Source: Parablautia sp. Marseille-Q6255 (GTDB lineage: Bacteria; Bacillota; Clostridia; Lachnospirales; Lachnospiraceae). Taken from it: a stretch of 64,000 nt of DNA. The position numbers and the translations under genes were made by a program. The stretch is from assembly GCF_951230155.1 (NCBI RefSeq), contig NZ_CATNVD010000013.1, positions 82,286 to 146,285 of the forward strand, read 5' to 3'. Below are positions 18,092 through 27,110 of this stretch, piece after piece. Positions within the stretch are counted from its first letter, which is position 1, and every line of letters starts with the position of its first letter. Below the pieces are notes generated by a model that did no database searches, had not been told where the DNA came from, and worked only from the letters and a program-made list of their open reading frames with translations.

Positions 18092-18289
18092 TTAATTGTC
18101 CTCCAGTTTACCGGTAATCATAGACTCGATAGCCTTAATATTTTCCAGCAGATCCCCAACAGCATAAAAGGTTGGTGATTTGGCATTTTTTCTGATGATT
18201 TTTCCATTTTCATCTGCCTGATTGTATGTTACCGATATTGCGTACTCACCCCCGTGATTCATGATACTGATAATTTTGATAGCTTTCAT
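18092..18289 (-). CDS. Small prophage protein overlapping the tail-spike gene
   Basis: A 65-residue protein of unknown function, beta-rich at first (AIKIISIMNHGGEYAISVTYN) then helical. A strong GAGGAGGAG ribosome site lies inside the end of the tail gene and supports the ATG at 18289, giving a 44-nt overlap in another frame. Its stop touches the fibre gene start. Confidence 0.6.
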   Translation of the reverse strand: MKAIKIISIMNHGGEYAISVTYNQADENGKIIRKNAKSPTFYAVGDLLENIKAIESMITGKLEDN

Positions 18290-20969
18290 TTAACAGCTCC
18301 TCCTCTTCTTTATTTATCATGTATACTTCTTGTTTCAGATTGAATTCTATGTCATCGTCATATTCTTTTAACATTGCGGTTTCCAAGCTTTCCATCTCCG
18401 CATCATATTGCTCAACTTTACTGTTTTCTTCATTTTGCAAGTCAACTTCTTCCATCCTTTTATTTTCCGAATTGATTTCCGTACATTTTATAGACCAAGA
18501 AAACTTCAGGCCGGCAGTTCCTTTCACGACAAAAAAAGAAGGCTCTTTCAAATCTACCCACAGATCGCCTTGTCCCTCTTTTTGTAAAAACACCTGATAT
18601 TCGATGTCCGTATTAACCGCAGTCAAAAACACTGGATCAATATCCACATAGGCAACTCCTCTTTCGTTCGTAACACCTGTTCCGACATCTTCGCAAACCG
18701 GCATTGCACTTCTTCCCATATAGATTTCTCGCAAAACAGGGTTATTGTAATTCGCGGAATTTATATTGATATTTTTCACAAAATCTTTTGCCCGTACTTC
18801 TTTTGTTACGTCCAAATTTCCGGTTATGCCAGATGATTTGCCAGAGCTAAATCCGCCCGCCAAATTAGCTTTTTGACTGGATGATAAGCCTCCCGTAGAT
18901 ACACTATTTGCTGACATGTCACCAGCTGTTAATGTGCGCGGAATCAATACCCTGTCTCTTGTGATGTTGATTTCGGACCTCCCCTGTATACCGATGTCGA
19001 CCGAATAAAATCCGTTTACACCGATACCAGCCAAGTATGAATCCCCTGATATTAAAACATATTCTCCACCTGCATACACAAGGGCATCGGTAAGGTGAGA
19101 TATGACCGGAGATATACTGCCTGCGTAATCATCATAGTTAAGATCTGCTTCCTGATAAAATGTGATATTCCCTTGTTTTATATTCATATATCCGGAATTG
19201 TCTTGTTTTTCTGTGATGAATTCCGAACCCTCAATTTTGCTCCCGGAAAAATCAGCCGCCTGCAGATTGCCGGAGAATGTGCCTCCTGCTGCTTGCAGAT
19301 TGCCAGAGAACGTACCCTTGTTAAAATTGACCCCGGTATTATCAATGTACCCAATCTGCCTTCCTGTCGCATCTAATATCCTAAGTTTTCCATTTCCATT
19401 GCTGATGCCGCCCAACGTCAGCGTTCCGCCGTGTGCCCAATCAAAGTTGATGCCGATCACAGACAGCATATTGAGTACTGCATTCCCATTGCTGTCAAAT
19501 CCTGCCTTCCACGTTGTCGATGAATCGGTGCCACGATAATTTTCTGTCACCCAAAATCCATCAATACCGGACTTGTACACGATCTTAGACTCCGACAACT
19601 TGGGCTTATCGTGCCGGTACGCCAGTATACTTCCGTCTGCCTGCTTTACTGTTGTCGCATAAAATCCCATCGTATTCGCGGCGAGCTGGTTCATGTTCTG
19701 GACGGCAATGTCGTAAGCATCCAGCTTTCGCCCTGTTTCTTGATTTGTCTTCGCGATAATACGAGTCTGGGCGTTATATTTCGTGTAATTTTTCTCTGTC
19801 GGCGTTTCCGCGGAACAAGCTATGCTTTGTTTTCCGCCAAGCGAAAACGTCGTATTTGTAACCAATGTATAAATTACCGGTGACTGCTCTGAAACTGATA
19901 CCAGCGCACAATCGCCTGCCTCAATCGCAGGATCTGACTGCGCAGAAATCGTCATCGGGCGAAACGCATTATAAACCAGCTTTGCCCCAACGTGCCGTGC
20001 CACAGCTTTCACATCTGTATCACTTATGATTAAAGGATTGTTTTCCAGTACAATCATATAGCCTTCTTTTCCATATACTGCTTCCGGCGCTGATTCAGAT
20101 CCTGCCTTCAGCCCAATCACCTTTACTCCTGTAATAACTATATCATCCGTATTAATATCTTTAGACTGCAGATCATGAAAATGATGATAGTCCGACATTG
20201 TTGCGAATCCATCATAATATACATCTCCGGTATCCCATGGCATAAATGCGCCGCCATGTAAATCATCGCCAGTCGAATACGGCATATCCTTATCAAAAAT
20301 TCCGCCCCAAATATTTACATCGTTATCGAATGCATACCAGCCAAACTGCAGCTTATCTAACCGGTCAATCCGCGCATAGCAGCCCATGATCTGAGCAGCA
20401 TGCGATATGACATCCCGAAATGTCAGTGCCTCATCCGATGGTCTGGAGGAGACAATGTACTTACTGTTCTGCACTGTGCTCGTATCAAATGCCATCTGAC
20501 AGCACGTGCACGCATCGCGGATAATATCTAACAATGTCGCCGGATACTGCAAGCTGCTTTCACTGTATGGTCGGTCAAAAAACAACATACTATCGTACGC
20601 TGTGATAGAAATTGTTTCTACTCCGACTGCCTTCACAATGCGGAATACACCCTTTCTTAATATCTCCCAGCTACCGTCTGCAAGCTTCAGGCCGATGTCG
20701 GCGACAATGTTCGCGCCCTCAAATACATATCCGTTAAACTTTCCATCGAAGTTACTCAGTGTAATTGAGTATTCCTTTATGATTGCAGCTCCGATCTGAA
20801 ACTTACCGGATTCCGTAGTGGCATCATTGACCATATAGGCGATCACGTCATCGAGCGACAACTGAAGTTTTCTGCCGTCTGAAAATGTGATCGTATCTCG
20901 AATGCAAAATTCTCGATTCCCCACATTCCCCGCGATCATTTCTTTATATGCTTTGCTCGTATGAATCAT
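18246..20969 (-). CDS. Tail spike / tail-associated structural protein
   Basis: A 907-residue baseplate protein. The N-terminal 350 residues resemble the hub of Tal/gp18-type tail proteins (ITFSDGRKLQLSLDDV, then LLDIIRDACTCCQMAFDT). The middle has short repeats of the type GTFSGNLQAA. The C-terminal 200 residues form a variable, probably receptor-exposed part, ending in an acidic, helical tail. No catalytic peptidase motif was recognised. It lies between the Dit-like gene and the fibre. Confidence 0.75.
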   Translation of the reverse strand: MIHTSKAYKEMIAGNVGNREFCIRDTITFSDGRKLQLSLDDVIAYMVNDATTESGKFQIGAAIIKEYSITLSNFDGKFNGYVFEGANIVADIGLKLADGSWEILRKGVFRIVKAVGVETISITAYDSMLFFDRPYSESSLQYPATLLDIIRDACTCCQMAFDTSTVQNSKYIVSSRPSDEALTFRDVISHAAQIMGCYARIDRLDKLQFGWYAFDNDVNIWGGIFDKDMPYSTGDDLHGGAFMPWDTGDVYYDGFATMSDYHHFHDLQSKDINTDDIVITGVKVIGLKAGSESAPEAVYGKEGYMIVLENNPLIISDTDVKAVARHVGAKLVYNAFRPMTISAQSDPAIEAGDCALVSVSEQSPVIYTLVTNTTFSLGGKQSIACSAETPTEKNYTKYNAQTRIIAKTNQETGRKLDAYDIAVQNMNQLAANTMGFYATTVKQADGSILAYRHDKPKLSESKIVYKSGIDGFWVTENYRGTDSSTTWKAGFDSNGNAVLNMLSVIGINFDWAHGGTLTLGGISNGNGKLRILDATGRQIGYIDNTGVNFNKGTFSGNLQAAGGTFSGNLQAADFSGSKIEGSEFITEKQDNSGYMNIKQGNITFYQEADLNYDDYAGSISPVISHLTDALVYAGGEYVLISGDSYLAGIGVNGFYSVDIGIQGRSEINITRDRVLIPRTLTAGDMSANSVSTGGLSSSQKANLAGGFSSGKSSGITGNLDVTKEVRAKDFVKNININSANYNNPVLREIYMGRSAMPVCEDVGTGVTNERGVAYVDIDPVFLTAVNTDIEYQVFLQKEGQGDLWVDLKEPSFFVVKGTAGLKFSWSIKCTEINSENKRMEEVDLQNEENSKVEQYDAEMESLETAMLKEYDDDIEFNLKQEVYMINKEEEELLNESYQNYQYHESRG

Positions 20970-20973
20970 GTTC

Positions 20974-21336
20974 TCACCTCTGTATTACATCAACTGACAC
21001 GCTACGGTACCAGTAATGCCCATCTCCAATGTCTCCTAAAATATCTTTTGATAATGTTCCTCGATAGGATTCAATCGTGATATCTATCCCGTCGTCTCGA
21101 AAAGTAAACGGGAAAAATCCGGCGATCAATCGGCTTTTAATGAGTCTCACGTCTTCTTCTGTGAGGTATTCCCATTTGATTCCGACATTCTTTTTTTCCG
21201 AGATCACATCTCCAACCATGCGTCCTGATAACGTTCGACCGGTATCAGATGTCCAGATGATCTCATCTGATACGCTGATCGACGTCGGCGCCGGAAGCAC
21301 GACATTCCCAGATTTTAAAATTTCTCCTTTTTTCAT
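20974..21336 (-). CDS. Distal-tail-like protein (DUF6711-like)
   Basis: A 120-residue protein placed between the tape measure and the tail spike, where the distal tail adaptor is normally found. A segment such as GIKWEYLTEEDVRLIKSRL and the beta-rich rest resemble the small DUF6711 tail proteins of Firmicutes phages. It probably links tail tube and baseplate. Confidence 0.65.
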   Translation of the reverse strand: MKKGEILKSGNVVLPAPTSISVSDEIIWTSDTGRTLSGRMVGDVISEKKNVGIKWEYLTEEDVRLIKSRLIAGFFPFTFRDDGIDITIESYRGTLSKDILGDIGDGHYWYRSVSVDVIQR

Positions 21337-21344
21337 CCTGCCTC

Positions 21345-24212
21345 CTATATTTCTACAGTATTGAATCGCCGGTCAATAACCGTCTGCGCCATACGCTGCA
21401 ATGTTGCCAGCCGCTCTCCGTCAATATTAAATCCGATGGACTCCAGGGCAGCAATGATCCGCATAACTGCATTATTCAATATAGACTCCAACTCTTCACG
21501 CGTAATACCATTCGGATTTGCACGACGCAATGCATCATCCACCATCGCCTGCAGCTTTCCTTCCGGTGCTACAAACTCACCCTGATGCCGGTTGTCACCG
21601 ATCATGGCAAGCTGCGGTGCGTTTTTCTTGACGTATGCACCCTGAGCAAGATAAGGAATCTGCGGAGCTTTCCATGTTGGTACGTTAAATCCTACCGACG
21701 TGTACCCCGTTAAATCCTGTAACCATCCAGGGAGATCTATGCTGATCGTGTTAAGTGCATTCGCAACGCCATTCACCATAGTCTGTATGCCCCGCAAAAA
21801 AGCATTTACAAATCCCAGAATAGCGTTGATCGGCGCTTTAATGATATTTTTAATGCTGTTCCACACCGTTCTTGTCTTTTCTTTGACGGCATTCCATACA
21901 TTCGAAATCGTAGTCTTTATTCCGTCAAATACAGTTTCTGCAGTTGTTCTTAGCCCGGTCCAAACACCAGTAACGGTTTCTTTAATACCCGACCAGATAT
22001 TTGATGCCTTGGTCTTTACGCCGTCCCATACAGTACCGATCGTATCCTTAACAGCATTGAATATTGCTTTTGCAGTTGTGCTGATTCCATTCCAGACTGT
22101 CGATAGAACAGATTTAATCGTATTCCATACGGTCAATGCTACTGTTTTGATTGCTTCCCAAAGTTTTCCCAAAAATGCTTTGAGACCATTAAAAATCTCA
22201 ATTGCATTTCTCTTGATATTTTCCCATGTCCGCTTTAGGAATTTTGAAACTTCGTCCCAATTTTGCCACAGCAAAACGCCTGCCGCAATAAAAGCACCTA
22301 TCGCCAGTACTACTGGGTTAAATCCACCTGCAAGAACAGAGAGCCCGTGCTTCAATAATGTCAAAGCACCAGACACACTTTTCACCATCGAAATGACATT
22401 GAATCCTGCCTGAACAAAAGAAGCTATTTGCGTCACAATTGGAGCAAGTTTCCATGCCGCCAAAAATGATATGACGATTGTCGTCATCACTTGAATAACA
22501 CCTGGATTCTCTGCACACCACGAAGAAAAGCTTTGCATCGCCGTATTGATGCCATCCCATACTTGCAGAAAAATTCCACCTGTCCACGCTGCGAGAGGCT
22601 GTAGCACATTATCCCAGAACCACTGGAACAAGGGCTGCAAAGCTGTCAAAATCTCATTAAAGGCACCGGTTGAAATGCTTAAGGTGTCAAGAAATCTCGG
22701 CACAACCTCATTCGCGGTCCATGTACCAAGTGGAACGAGTACGTTCTGCCAAAACCACAAAAGACCTTCGCCTACTTTGACAGCAAACGGAGCGAGTGCG
22801 TCCCACAATCTGCGCAGAGACGAGCTAATCTTGTCAAAATTGACTTTCATCAACCCATTATTCAATGCATTGACGAAATCCGGAATTCCTTTTCCGAGCG
22901 TCCATTTTCCGACTGGCACCAGAAATCTTTCGTAAAAGTCTTTCAGGCTTCCCCAGGCAAACGATCCGAGCCGTGCAAGCCCCTGATTCCAGAGGTTTTT
23001 AAGAGCATCCGTAGCCGGTTTTGCCAAGTTCACGATGTTCTGGAACATCTTTGTGATTTTACTGTCTACCTCATCGATGACAGTCTTGCCCTGCGCCAGA
23101 CTGCCGAAATCCATTGCCGATCCAACAGCTCCGCCGCCCGCACTCCCAGTTCCGCCCCCAGAGGAACCACTATCAGATTCTGAGACCGGTTCATTCAGTT
23201 TATTGACTTTGTCAAAGCCCATTAGAGCGCGCATTTCTTTTGCCGCCTTTTTTGCAGCTGTCCCTACTCCCTTTGTAGCATTTGACAGTCCAGATGCAGC
23301 ATCACTTGCACCGTCCAGTCCGCTCGCTGCCGTATCAGCAACAGCTCCCAGATCGGCAACCGGCGCAGCCGCAGAAGCACCGCTGCTTTTCTTTCCGGTA
23401 ATTAGCTCCGTAAAAGCCTTAAAAGCATTTGCAAGCGTGATAAGTTTCCCGATCACGGTATTTACAACCTTGATGATCGGCGTGAACAGGTTTATCAGCC
23501 CCTGCCCTATCGTTGCTTTCAGCGATTCAAATTGAAGTCTCAGAACCCTTACCTGGTTTGCCCATGAACCTGATGATCTTGCAAAATCTCCCGAAGCTGC
23601 CGAAAGCTGCTGCTGTACGAATGAATACCGCAGCGCAACTTTTTCAGCCTCAGACATCGCCTGCGTGGTCTTGCCGAAGCCATTCGCCATCGCATATGCA
23701 TCAAGTGCGTTCTGCGTCATAACAACGCCGAGTTCCTTAAGCGACTCTGTCTCACCTGTGAAAACTGATTTCAGCTTTGTATATGCCTCGTCCTGACTGA
23801 TGTTGTAGAACGACGCCACATCACCTGCAAGTCCTGTCAGCGTGCTTCCCATGTCATAGGCGGCTTTTTCGGAGAATCCGAACACCTTTGCCATAGCGCC
23901 GAAAGTTCCTGTATAACGCTTTGCCATCGTCTCTGACAGACCGAAGCTTCCTGCTGCTGACTTCGCAAATTTATCAACCTGCGCAGTCATACGTGGGAAC
24001 GTCACATCTACGACATTTTGCACCTCTTGCAAGTCTGAACCAAGCTCAATGCAGGATTTTCCGAAGTCTGCAAGTTTTTTTACTCCGAACGCAGCAGCCA
24101 GAGCAATTCCTGCTTTTTTCGCTAATCTGGTAATCCCAGACATTTGTTTGTTAAATTGATTTTGATTAACGACCAGATCCAGACCGATCTCGCCCACGCT
24201 TGTAGCGCTCAC
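21345..24212 (-). CDS. Tail tape measure protein
   Basis: A 955-residue protein that sets tail length. The N-terminus has the TP901-type pattern (AAFGVKKLADFGKSCIELGSDLQEVQNVVD, cut here for length). There are hydrophobic segments near 620-680, and a repeated helical part at about 690-830 built from units such as VWNTIKSVLSTVWNGI and VWDGVKTKASNIWSGI. A Gly/Ser linker sits near 350. Its length would predict a tail of about 140 nm using the usual 0.15 nm per residue. The ATG overlaps the end of the gp15-like frame. Confidence 0.92.
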   Translation of the reverse strand: MSATSVGEIGLDLVVNQNQFNKQMSGITRLAKKAGIALAAAFGVKKLADFGKSCIELGSDLQEVQNVVDVTFPRMTAQVDKFAKSAAGSFGLSETMAKRYTGTFGAMAKVFGFSEKAAYDMGSTLTGLAGDVASFYNISQDEAYTKLKSVFTGETESLKELGVVMTQNALDAYAMANGFGKTTQAMSEAEKVALRYSFVQQQLSAASGDFARSSGSWANQVRVLRLQFESLKATIGQGLINLFTPIIKVVNTVIGKLITLANAFKAFTELITGKKSSGASAAAPVADLGAVADTAASGLDGASDAASGLSNATKGVGTAAKKAAKEMRALMGFDKVNKLNEPVSESDSGSSGGGTGSAGGGAVGSAMDFGSLAQGKTVIDEVDSKITKMFQNIVNLAKPATDALKNLWNQGLARLGSFAWGSLKDFYERFLVPVGKWTLGKGIPDFVNALNNGLMKVNFDKISSSLRRLWDALAPFAVKVGEGLLWFWQNVLVPLGTWTANEVVPRFLDTLSISTGAFNEILTALQPLFQWFWDNVLQPLAAWTGGIFLQVWDGINTAMQSFSSWCAENPGVIQVMTTIVISFLAAWKLAPIVTQIASFVQAGFNVISMVKSVSGALTLLKHGLSVLAGGFNPVVLAIGAFIAAGVLLWQNWDEVSKFLKRTWENIKRNAIEIFNGLKAFLGKLWEAIKTVALTVWNTIKSVLSTVWNGISTTAKAIFNAVKDTIGTVWDGVKTKASNIWSGIKETVTGVWTGLRTTAETVFDGIKTTISNVWNAVKEKTRTVWNSIKNIIKAPINAILGFVNAFLRGIQTMVNGVANALNTISIDLPGWLQDLTGYTSVGFNVPTWKAPQIPYLAQGAYVKKNAPQLAMIGDNRHQGEFVAPEGKLQAMVDDALRRANPNGITREELESILNNAVMRIIAALESIGFNIDGERLATLQRMAQTVIDRRFNTVEI

Positions 24213-24607
24213 GTATCTCTCTCACCTCCAGCCATTTTTATAAAAGCAGTTTTGAAGCCTTCCAATATTCTGTCCATATCTTCTTGCTTCACCTGTTTTG
24301 CCTGCCTGCTTCTCCACGCGTTACGAATTCGCCTTTGATCTTTTGTAAAATGCTTTAATACCTCTTTATCGTCCTCGGCTCGGATCGCGACGATCCGGCC
24401 AAGAGCCGTGTCCGGTCCGAGTCCGACAAGCAGATCGCGAAATTCGCTCCACTTCATCCCTACAGGCAATTCTTTTGATAAACGAATCCCGTACTGCGAT
24501 TGAAACGATGATACGATCAGATCAAAGTCTTCGTTCAGGTCGTAGTACGGGTCGCTACTCTCCCTGTGTATCTTCCCCCATGACAAGTGCCATTGCTTCC
24601 TGCACAA
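24209..24607 (-). CDS. Gp15-like tail assembly chaperone, made by frameshift
   Basis: The second tail-assembly frame, of the phage Gp15 family (DPYYDLNEDFDLIVSSFQSQYGIRL). The open frame starts at a TTG with no ribosome site and overlaps the upstream chaperone frame by 53 bases, so independent initiation is unlikely. A run of five G in the overlap lets a ribosome move +1 from GGG to GGG, giving a long form of the chaperone. In tailed phages the long form binds the tape measure protein, whose gene follows immediately. Confidence 0.75.
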   Translation of the reverse strand: MCRKQWHLSWGKIHRESSDPYYDLNEDFDLIVSSFQSQYGIRLSKELPVGMKWSEFRDLLVGLGPDTALGRIVAIRAEDDKEVLKHFTKDQRRIRNAWRSRQAKQVKQEDMDRILEGFKTAFIKMAGGERDT

Positions 24608-24860
24608 TAGCCATCAGAGACGACGCGGCAAGCTTCTTACCGTCTTTTTTCAGATTGCATATTGCCTTAATGTCTTTCGGCTTAAAGATCAGGTTCAGTG
24701 CTTCCATGACTGCCTGCAGATCTTCCTTGCTATTAAATACACCCATCAGGCGCAGCATTGTTTCTGCATCCGAATTCACTTCGACTTCAAGCGTTCCGAT
24801 TTTCATAACCGGATTTTCATCGAAACTGAGTTTTTCTGTGATATCTACTACTTTTGCCAT
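24555..24860 (-). CDS. Tail assembly chaperone (short form)
   Basis: A 101-residue acidic protein in the position of the G-type tail chaperone, between the tail tube gene and the tape measure gene. It is beta at the N-terminus and helical after residue 30. It terminates at GEDTQGE just past a G-run shared with the Gp15-like frame. Its role is known from the position and from the G/GT system of other siphoviruses, not from a strong sequence match. Confidence 0.75.
   Translation of the reverse strand: MAKVVDITEKLSFDENPVMKIGTLEVEVNSDAETMLRLMGVFNSKEDLQAVMEALNLIFKPKDIKAICNLKKDGKKLAASSLMAIVQEAMALVMGEDTQGE
24573..24582 (-). promoter_or_regulatory. Candidate +1 programmed frameshift site
   Basis: On the minus strand the frame-0 codons are ATG-GGG-GAA. 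The downstream frame reads TGG-GGG-AAG. Five consecutive G (24575-24579) let a tRNA on GGG re-pair with GGG one base forward. Confidence 0.6.
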
Positions 24861-24874
24861 AGCCTATCTCCTTT

Positions 24875-25321
24875 TCATCCCTTCGGTGTAACGGTTGGTT
24901 TTCCGTTGCTCATGATCTCGAATTCCAATGGCGCTACTGCCGTAGAATCTCCTGCCCCTATATTTGTTACATTCACCACTGCTCCCGGGAACTCTACCTT
25001 TGTTCCATCCGGGAATGTCCATTGAAATGATTTCTCGGACTTTCGACCGTTCTCGAACGCCAATCCGGCGATCAGGTCATTTCCTGCGTCTCCTACATTC
25101 CTTTTTGCTGTGACGGAAATCGTAACGCCCTTTCCGGTCAGTAAGCGACGAACCCATCCTTCTGTATCGAACGGTGTCCATTCTTCGATATTGTTATCGA
25201 AAGCTACGCTAAAAGTCTCGCAGTCCGCTATGTTTGCATACGATGCCGGACCTTCTGCTGACGCAGTGTCCACCTGAAACTGGTTCTCGTAGCATGGATA
25301 TACTCCTGTCTTTCCTGCCAT
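24875..25321 (-). CDS. Major tail (tube) protein
   Basis: A 148-residue beta-rich protein (GVTISVTAKRNVGDAGND, FPDGTKVEFPGAVVNVTNI) that fits the tail-tube family of Firmicutes siphoviruses. Position directly before the tail chaperones and after the neck genes supports it. It would polymerise into the tail tube around the tape measure. Confidence 0.82.
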   Translation of the reverse strand: MAGKTGVYPCYENQFQVDTASAEGPASYANIADCETFSVAFDNNIEEWTPFDTEGWVRRLLTGKGVTISVTAKRNVGDAGNDLIAGLAFENGRKSEKSFQWTFPDGTKVEFPGAVVNVTNIGAGDSTAVAPLEFEIMSNGKPTVTPKG

Positions 25322-25324
25322 ATG

Positions 25325-25726
25325 TTATTCTCCTTTCGCATAAATAAAAGCCGCCTCTATGACCATTTCGTAGATTCCGGAATCATCCGTACCAACATCC
25401 TGTATCTCATAAAGCGGCTGGATAAATTTAATTGTCTCATTGTTAATCTTTGCTTCTCTCGCAGCCGTCAGAGCCTTAAATAAAGCTGTAGCGGCCTTTT
25501 CTGTATCTCTTGGAGACTTGTTCCAATGCACCAGAAGGGTGACGTATTTCGTGCCGTAGGACTCCAGAGAGGCACCTCCAATAGCCGTCTTATAGGCACG
25601 CTGATGCTTGCTGTGATACACTCCAATGGTTTTATCCGGTTTGGCATCCAGTTTCCCCATATAAACCTTTTTTGGCTCTGTAATATTCAGAGAAGCAATA
25701 TAGTCTCTTATATCTGCCAGTGTCAT
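25325..25726 (-). CDS. Neck protein, tail terminator-like
   Basis: A 133-residue protein in the usual place of the tail terminator, just before the tube gene. It looks like the small 'minor capsid protein' families of Lactobacillales and Clostridia prophages (IGVYHSKHQRAYKTAIGG, YEMVIEAAFIY). It would cap the tail tube and join it to the head. Its start overlaps the previous gene by four bases. Confidence 0.68.
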   Translation of the reverse strand: MTLADIRDYIASLNITEPKKVYMGKLDAKPDKTIGVYHSKHQRAYKTAIGGASLESYGTKYVTLLVHWNKSPRDTEKAATALFKALTAAREAKINNETIKFIQPLYEIQDVGTDDSGIYEMVIEAAFIYAKGE

Positions 25727-26106
25727 ATACCTGTCAGCCTCCTGTAGATGTTCTTAAATGCTTTCGCTGCAAAATCAGCCTGCGATCCACCCGGCAGCCA
25801 GTCCTCATACCACCTTCCACGCGCATTTGGGTTTTCATCTTTCTGGAAGTGATATTCGGGGTGAAAATACAGGCGGCGCGCATAAGGCGTACTGGAAACA
25901 ATAGATACTTTCCCTTTGCTACTGTCAGAATAATCTACAAAAGTGCTTTCATTTTGAAGATTTCCAGTATCCCGCGGAAATACCTGCGCCTGCACCACTT
26001 CGGTATGCAGCGCTTCCGCTGTCTGCTCCAAAGCTGTAACCTGCGCCTGTGTGAGCTGCTGAAGCTTCGGAAAATTCATCCTGATCTTAGACGTAACTTT
26101 TATCAT
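25723..26106 (-). CDS. Neck protein, minor capsid (HK97 gp10-like)
   Basis: A 127-residue protein with the pattern of Minor_capsid_2 / HK97 gp10-type tail-completion proteins: helical N-terminus, FPRDTGNLQNESTFVDYSD in the middle, then TPYARRLYFHPEYHF and a helical end. It overlaps both neighbours by four bases, as is usual for this gene block. Confidence 0.72.
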   Translation of the reverse strand: MIKVTSKIRMNFPKLQQLTQAQVTALEQTAEALHTEVVQAQVFPRDTGNLQNESTFVDYSDSSKGKVSIVSSTPYARRLYFHPEYHFQKDENPNARGRWYEDWLPGGSQADFAAKAFKNIYRRLTGI

Positions 26107-26483
26107 ATCAGTAGTACCTCCGTGTAATTCACAGTCCCATCTGGGTTCCTTGCTTTTCGTCCTTGCAGAATCCGGCGCTTTACTCCGAAAATTTCGGCTT
26201 CCCCGCCTGATATGATGGGTAAATCAGGGCATATATCACACGGGAACAGCGCAGATCCGGTAATCTCTATCAGCTTCTTTTGTGCCGTGAGTACCGTCCG
26301 CGCCTTATCCTGATAGTTGCAGCATCCGGCATACGTTATCGGCGGTAACGGCTCGCCATACTCATTCAATCCCTCACGCGAAATCGAAAGACGAATCTCC
26401 GTCCTACAAAGTTTTTTCGGTACCAGACATGGATATTTCACAGTTATCACCTCGCTAACCGGCAACACAGCCCCGTCTGACAC
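26103..26483 (-). CDS. Head closure / Minor_capsid_1-like protein
   Basis: A 126-residue protein in the head-closure position. It is beta-rich and carries several Cys (CCNYQDKA, CDICPDLPI), consistent with the Minor_capsid_1 family. The first residues overlap the end of the connector gene by 37 bases, so the true start could be further in, for example the internal GTG reading VKYPCLVPK. Confidence 0.65.
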   Translation of the reverse strand: MSDGAVLPVSEVITVKYPCLVPKKLCRTEIRLSISREGLNEYGEPLPPITYAGCCNYQDKARTVLTAQKKLIEITGSALFPCDICPDLPIISGGEAEIFGVKRRILQGRKARNPDGTVNYTEVLLI

Positions 26484-26833
26484 AGCAGCGCATACACATC
26501 ACGCCGCATGGCAACTCCCTGTTCCGTATACACATTCCAAGAGCTGCCAAATTGAGCTGATACGCCGTTGATACTGTAGCCTTGCAGGATCGTGCTGATC
26601 TCGTCTGCATTTTCGTATTCAAAATCTGCCTGCTGGCAGACCACCTCCCGGATTAGATCCTGCTGAAATGGTGTAAGATCAGAAATTCCCCGGCCCACAA
26701 TCCGGTTGAAAGTCAGGGAATCAATGTGGCGGGATGCCTGCCGGAGAGCACTGGGAAGCTTATTCTCCGGGATCAGGCTCCCGCCGTACTCACGCAAATA
26801 AAAATCAGGTGCAGCGTATGGCTCATATGCCAT
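26447..26833 (-). CDS. Head-tail connector (gp6-like)
   Basis: A 128-residue helical protein starting MAYEPYAAPDFY, with ALRQASRHIDSLTFNRI and LTPFQQDLIREVVCQQADF, matching phage gp6/QLRG-type head-tail connectors. The ATG at 26833 has an AGGTGAG ribosome site that overlaps the end of the preceding gene. The longer upstream reading has no support. Confidence 0.75.
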   Translation of the reverse strand: MAYEPYAAPDFYLREYGGSLIPENKLPSALRQASRHIDSLTFNRIVGRGISDLTPFQQDLIREVVCQQADFEYENADEISTILQGYSINGVSAQFGSSWNVYTEQGVAMRRDVYALLCQTGLCCRLAR

Positions 26834-26834
26834 A

Positions 26835-27095
26835 TCACTCACCTGCTTTCTTGGGCGGTGCCTTTTTACTGGGTTCTTTGGACGCTTTGGGTTCTTCCGA
26901 TTCTTCGGACTTTTCCATATTTGTAGGTTCATCCTCATTTTCAGGCACCTTCACGCCCGCCGCCTCTTCTACAGTATAACCATGTTTCCTAAACCAATCT
27001 AACAGATACGGATCATCCGTTTCCCCTACTCCGCCGCAAAATGGCACGGATGCCGATACTCCGGTATAATCTTTGTTAGGGCTATACACCTTCAT
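26835..27095 (-). CDS. Small prophage protein after the major capsid gene
   Basis: An 86-residue protein with a compact N-terminal part (VSASVPFCGGVGETDDPYLLDWFRKHGYTVEE) resembling a Rho-N-like or head-fibre segment, then a disordered Glu/Lys/Pro-rich tail. Genes of this kind often lie between capsid and connector. No function assigned. Confidence 0.6.
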   Translation of the reverse strand: MKVYSPNKDYTGVSASVPFCGGVGETDDPYLLDWFRKHGYTVEEAAGVKVPENEDEPTNMEKSEESEEPKASKEPSKKAPPKKAGE

Positions 27096-27110
27096 ACTTT
27101 ATACCTCCTA

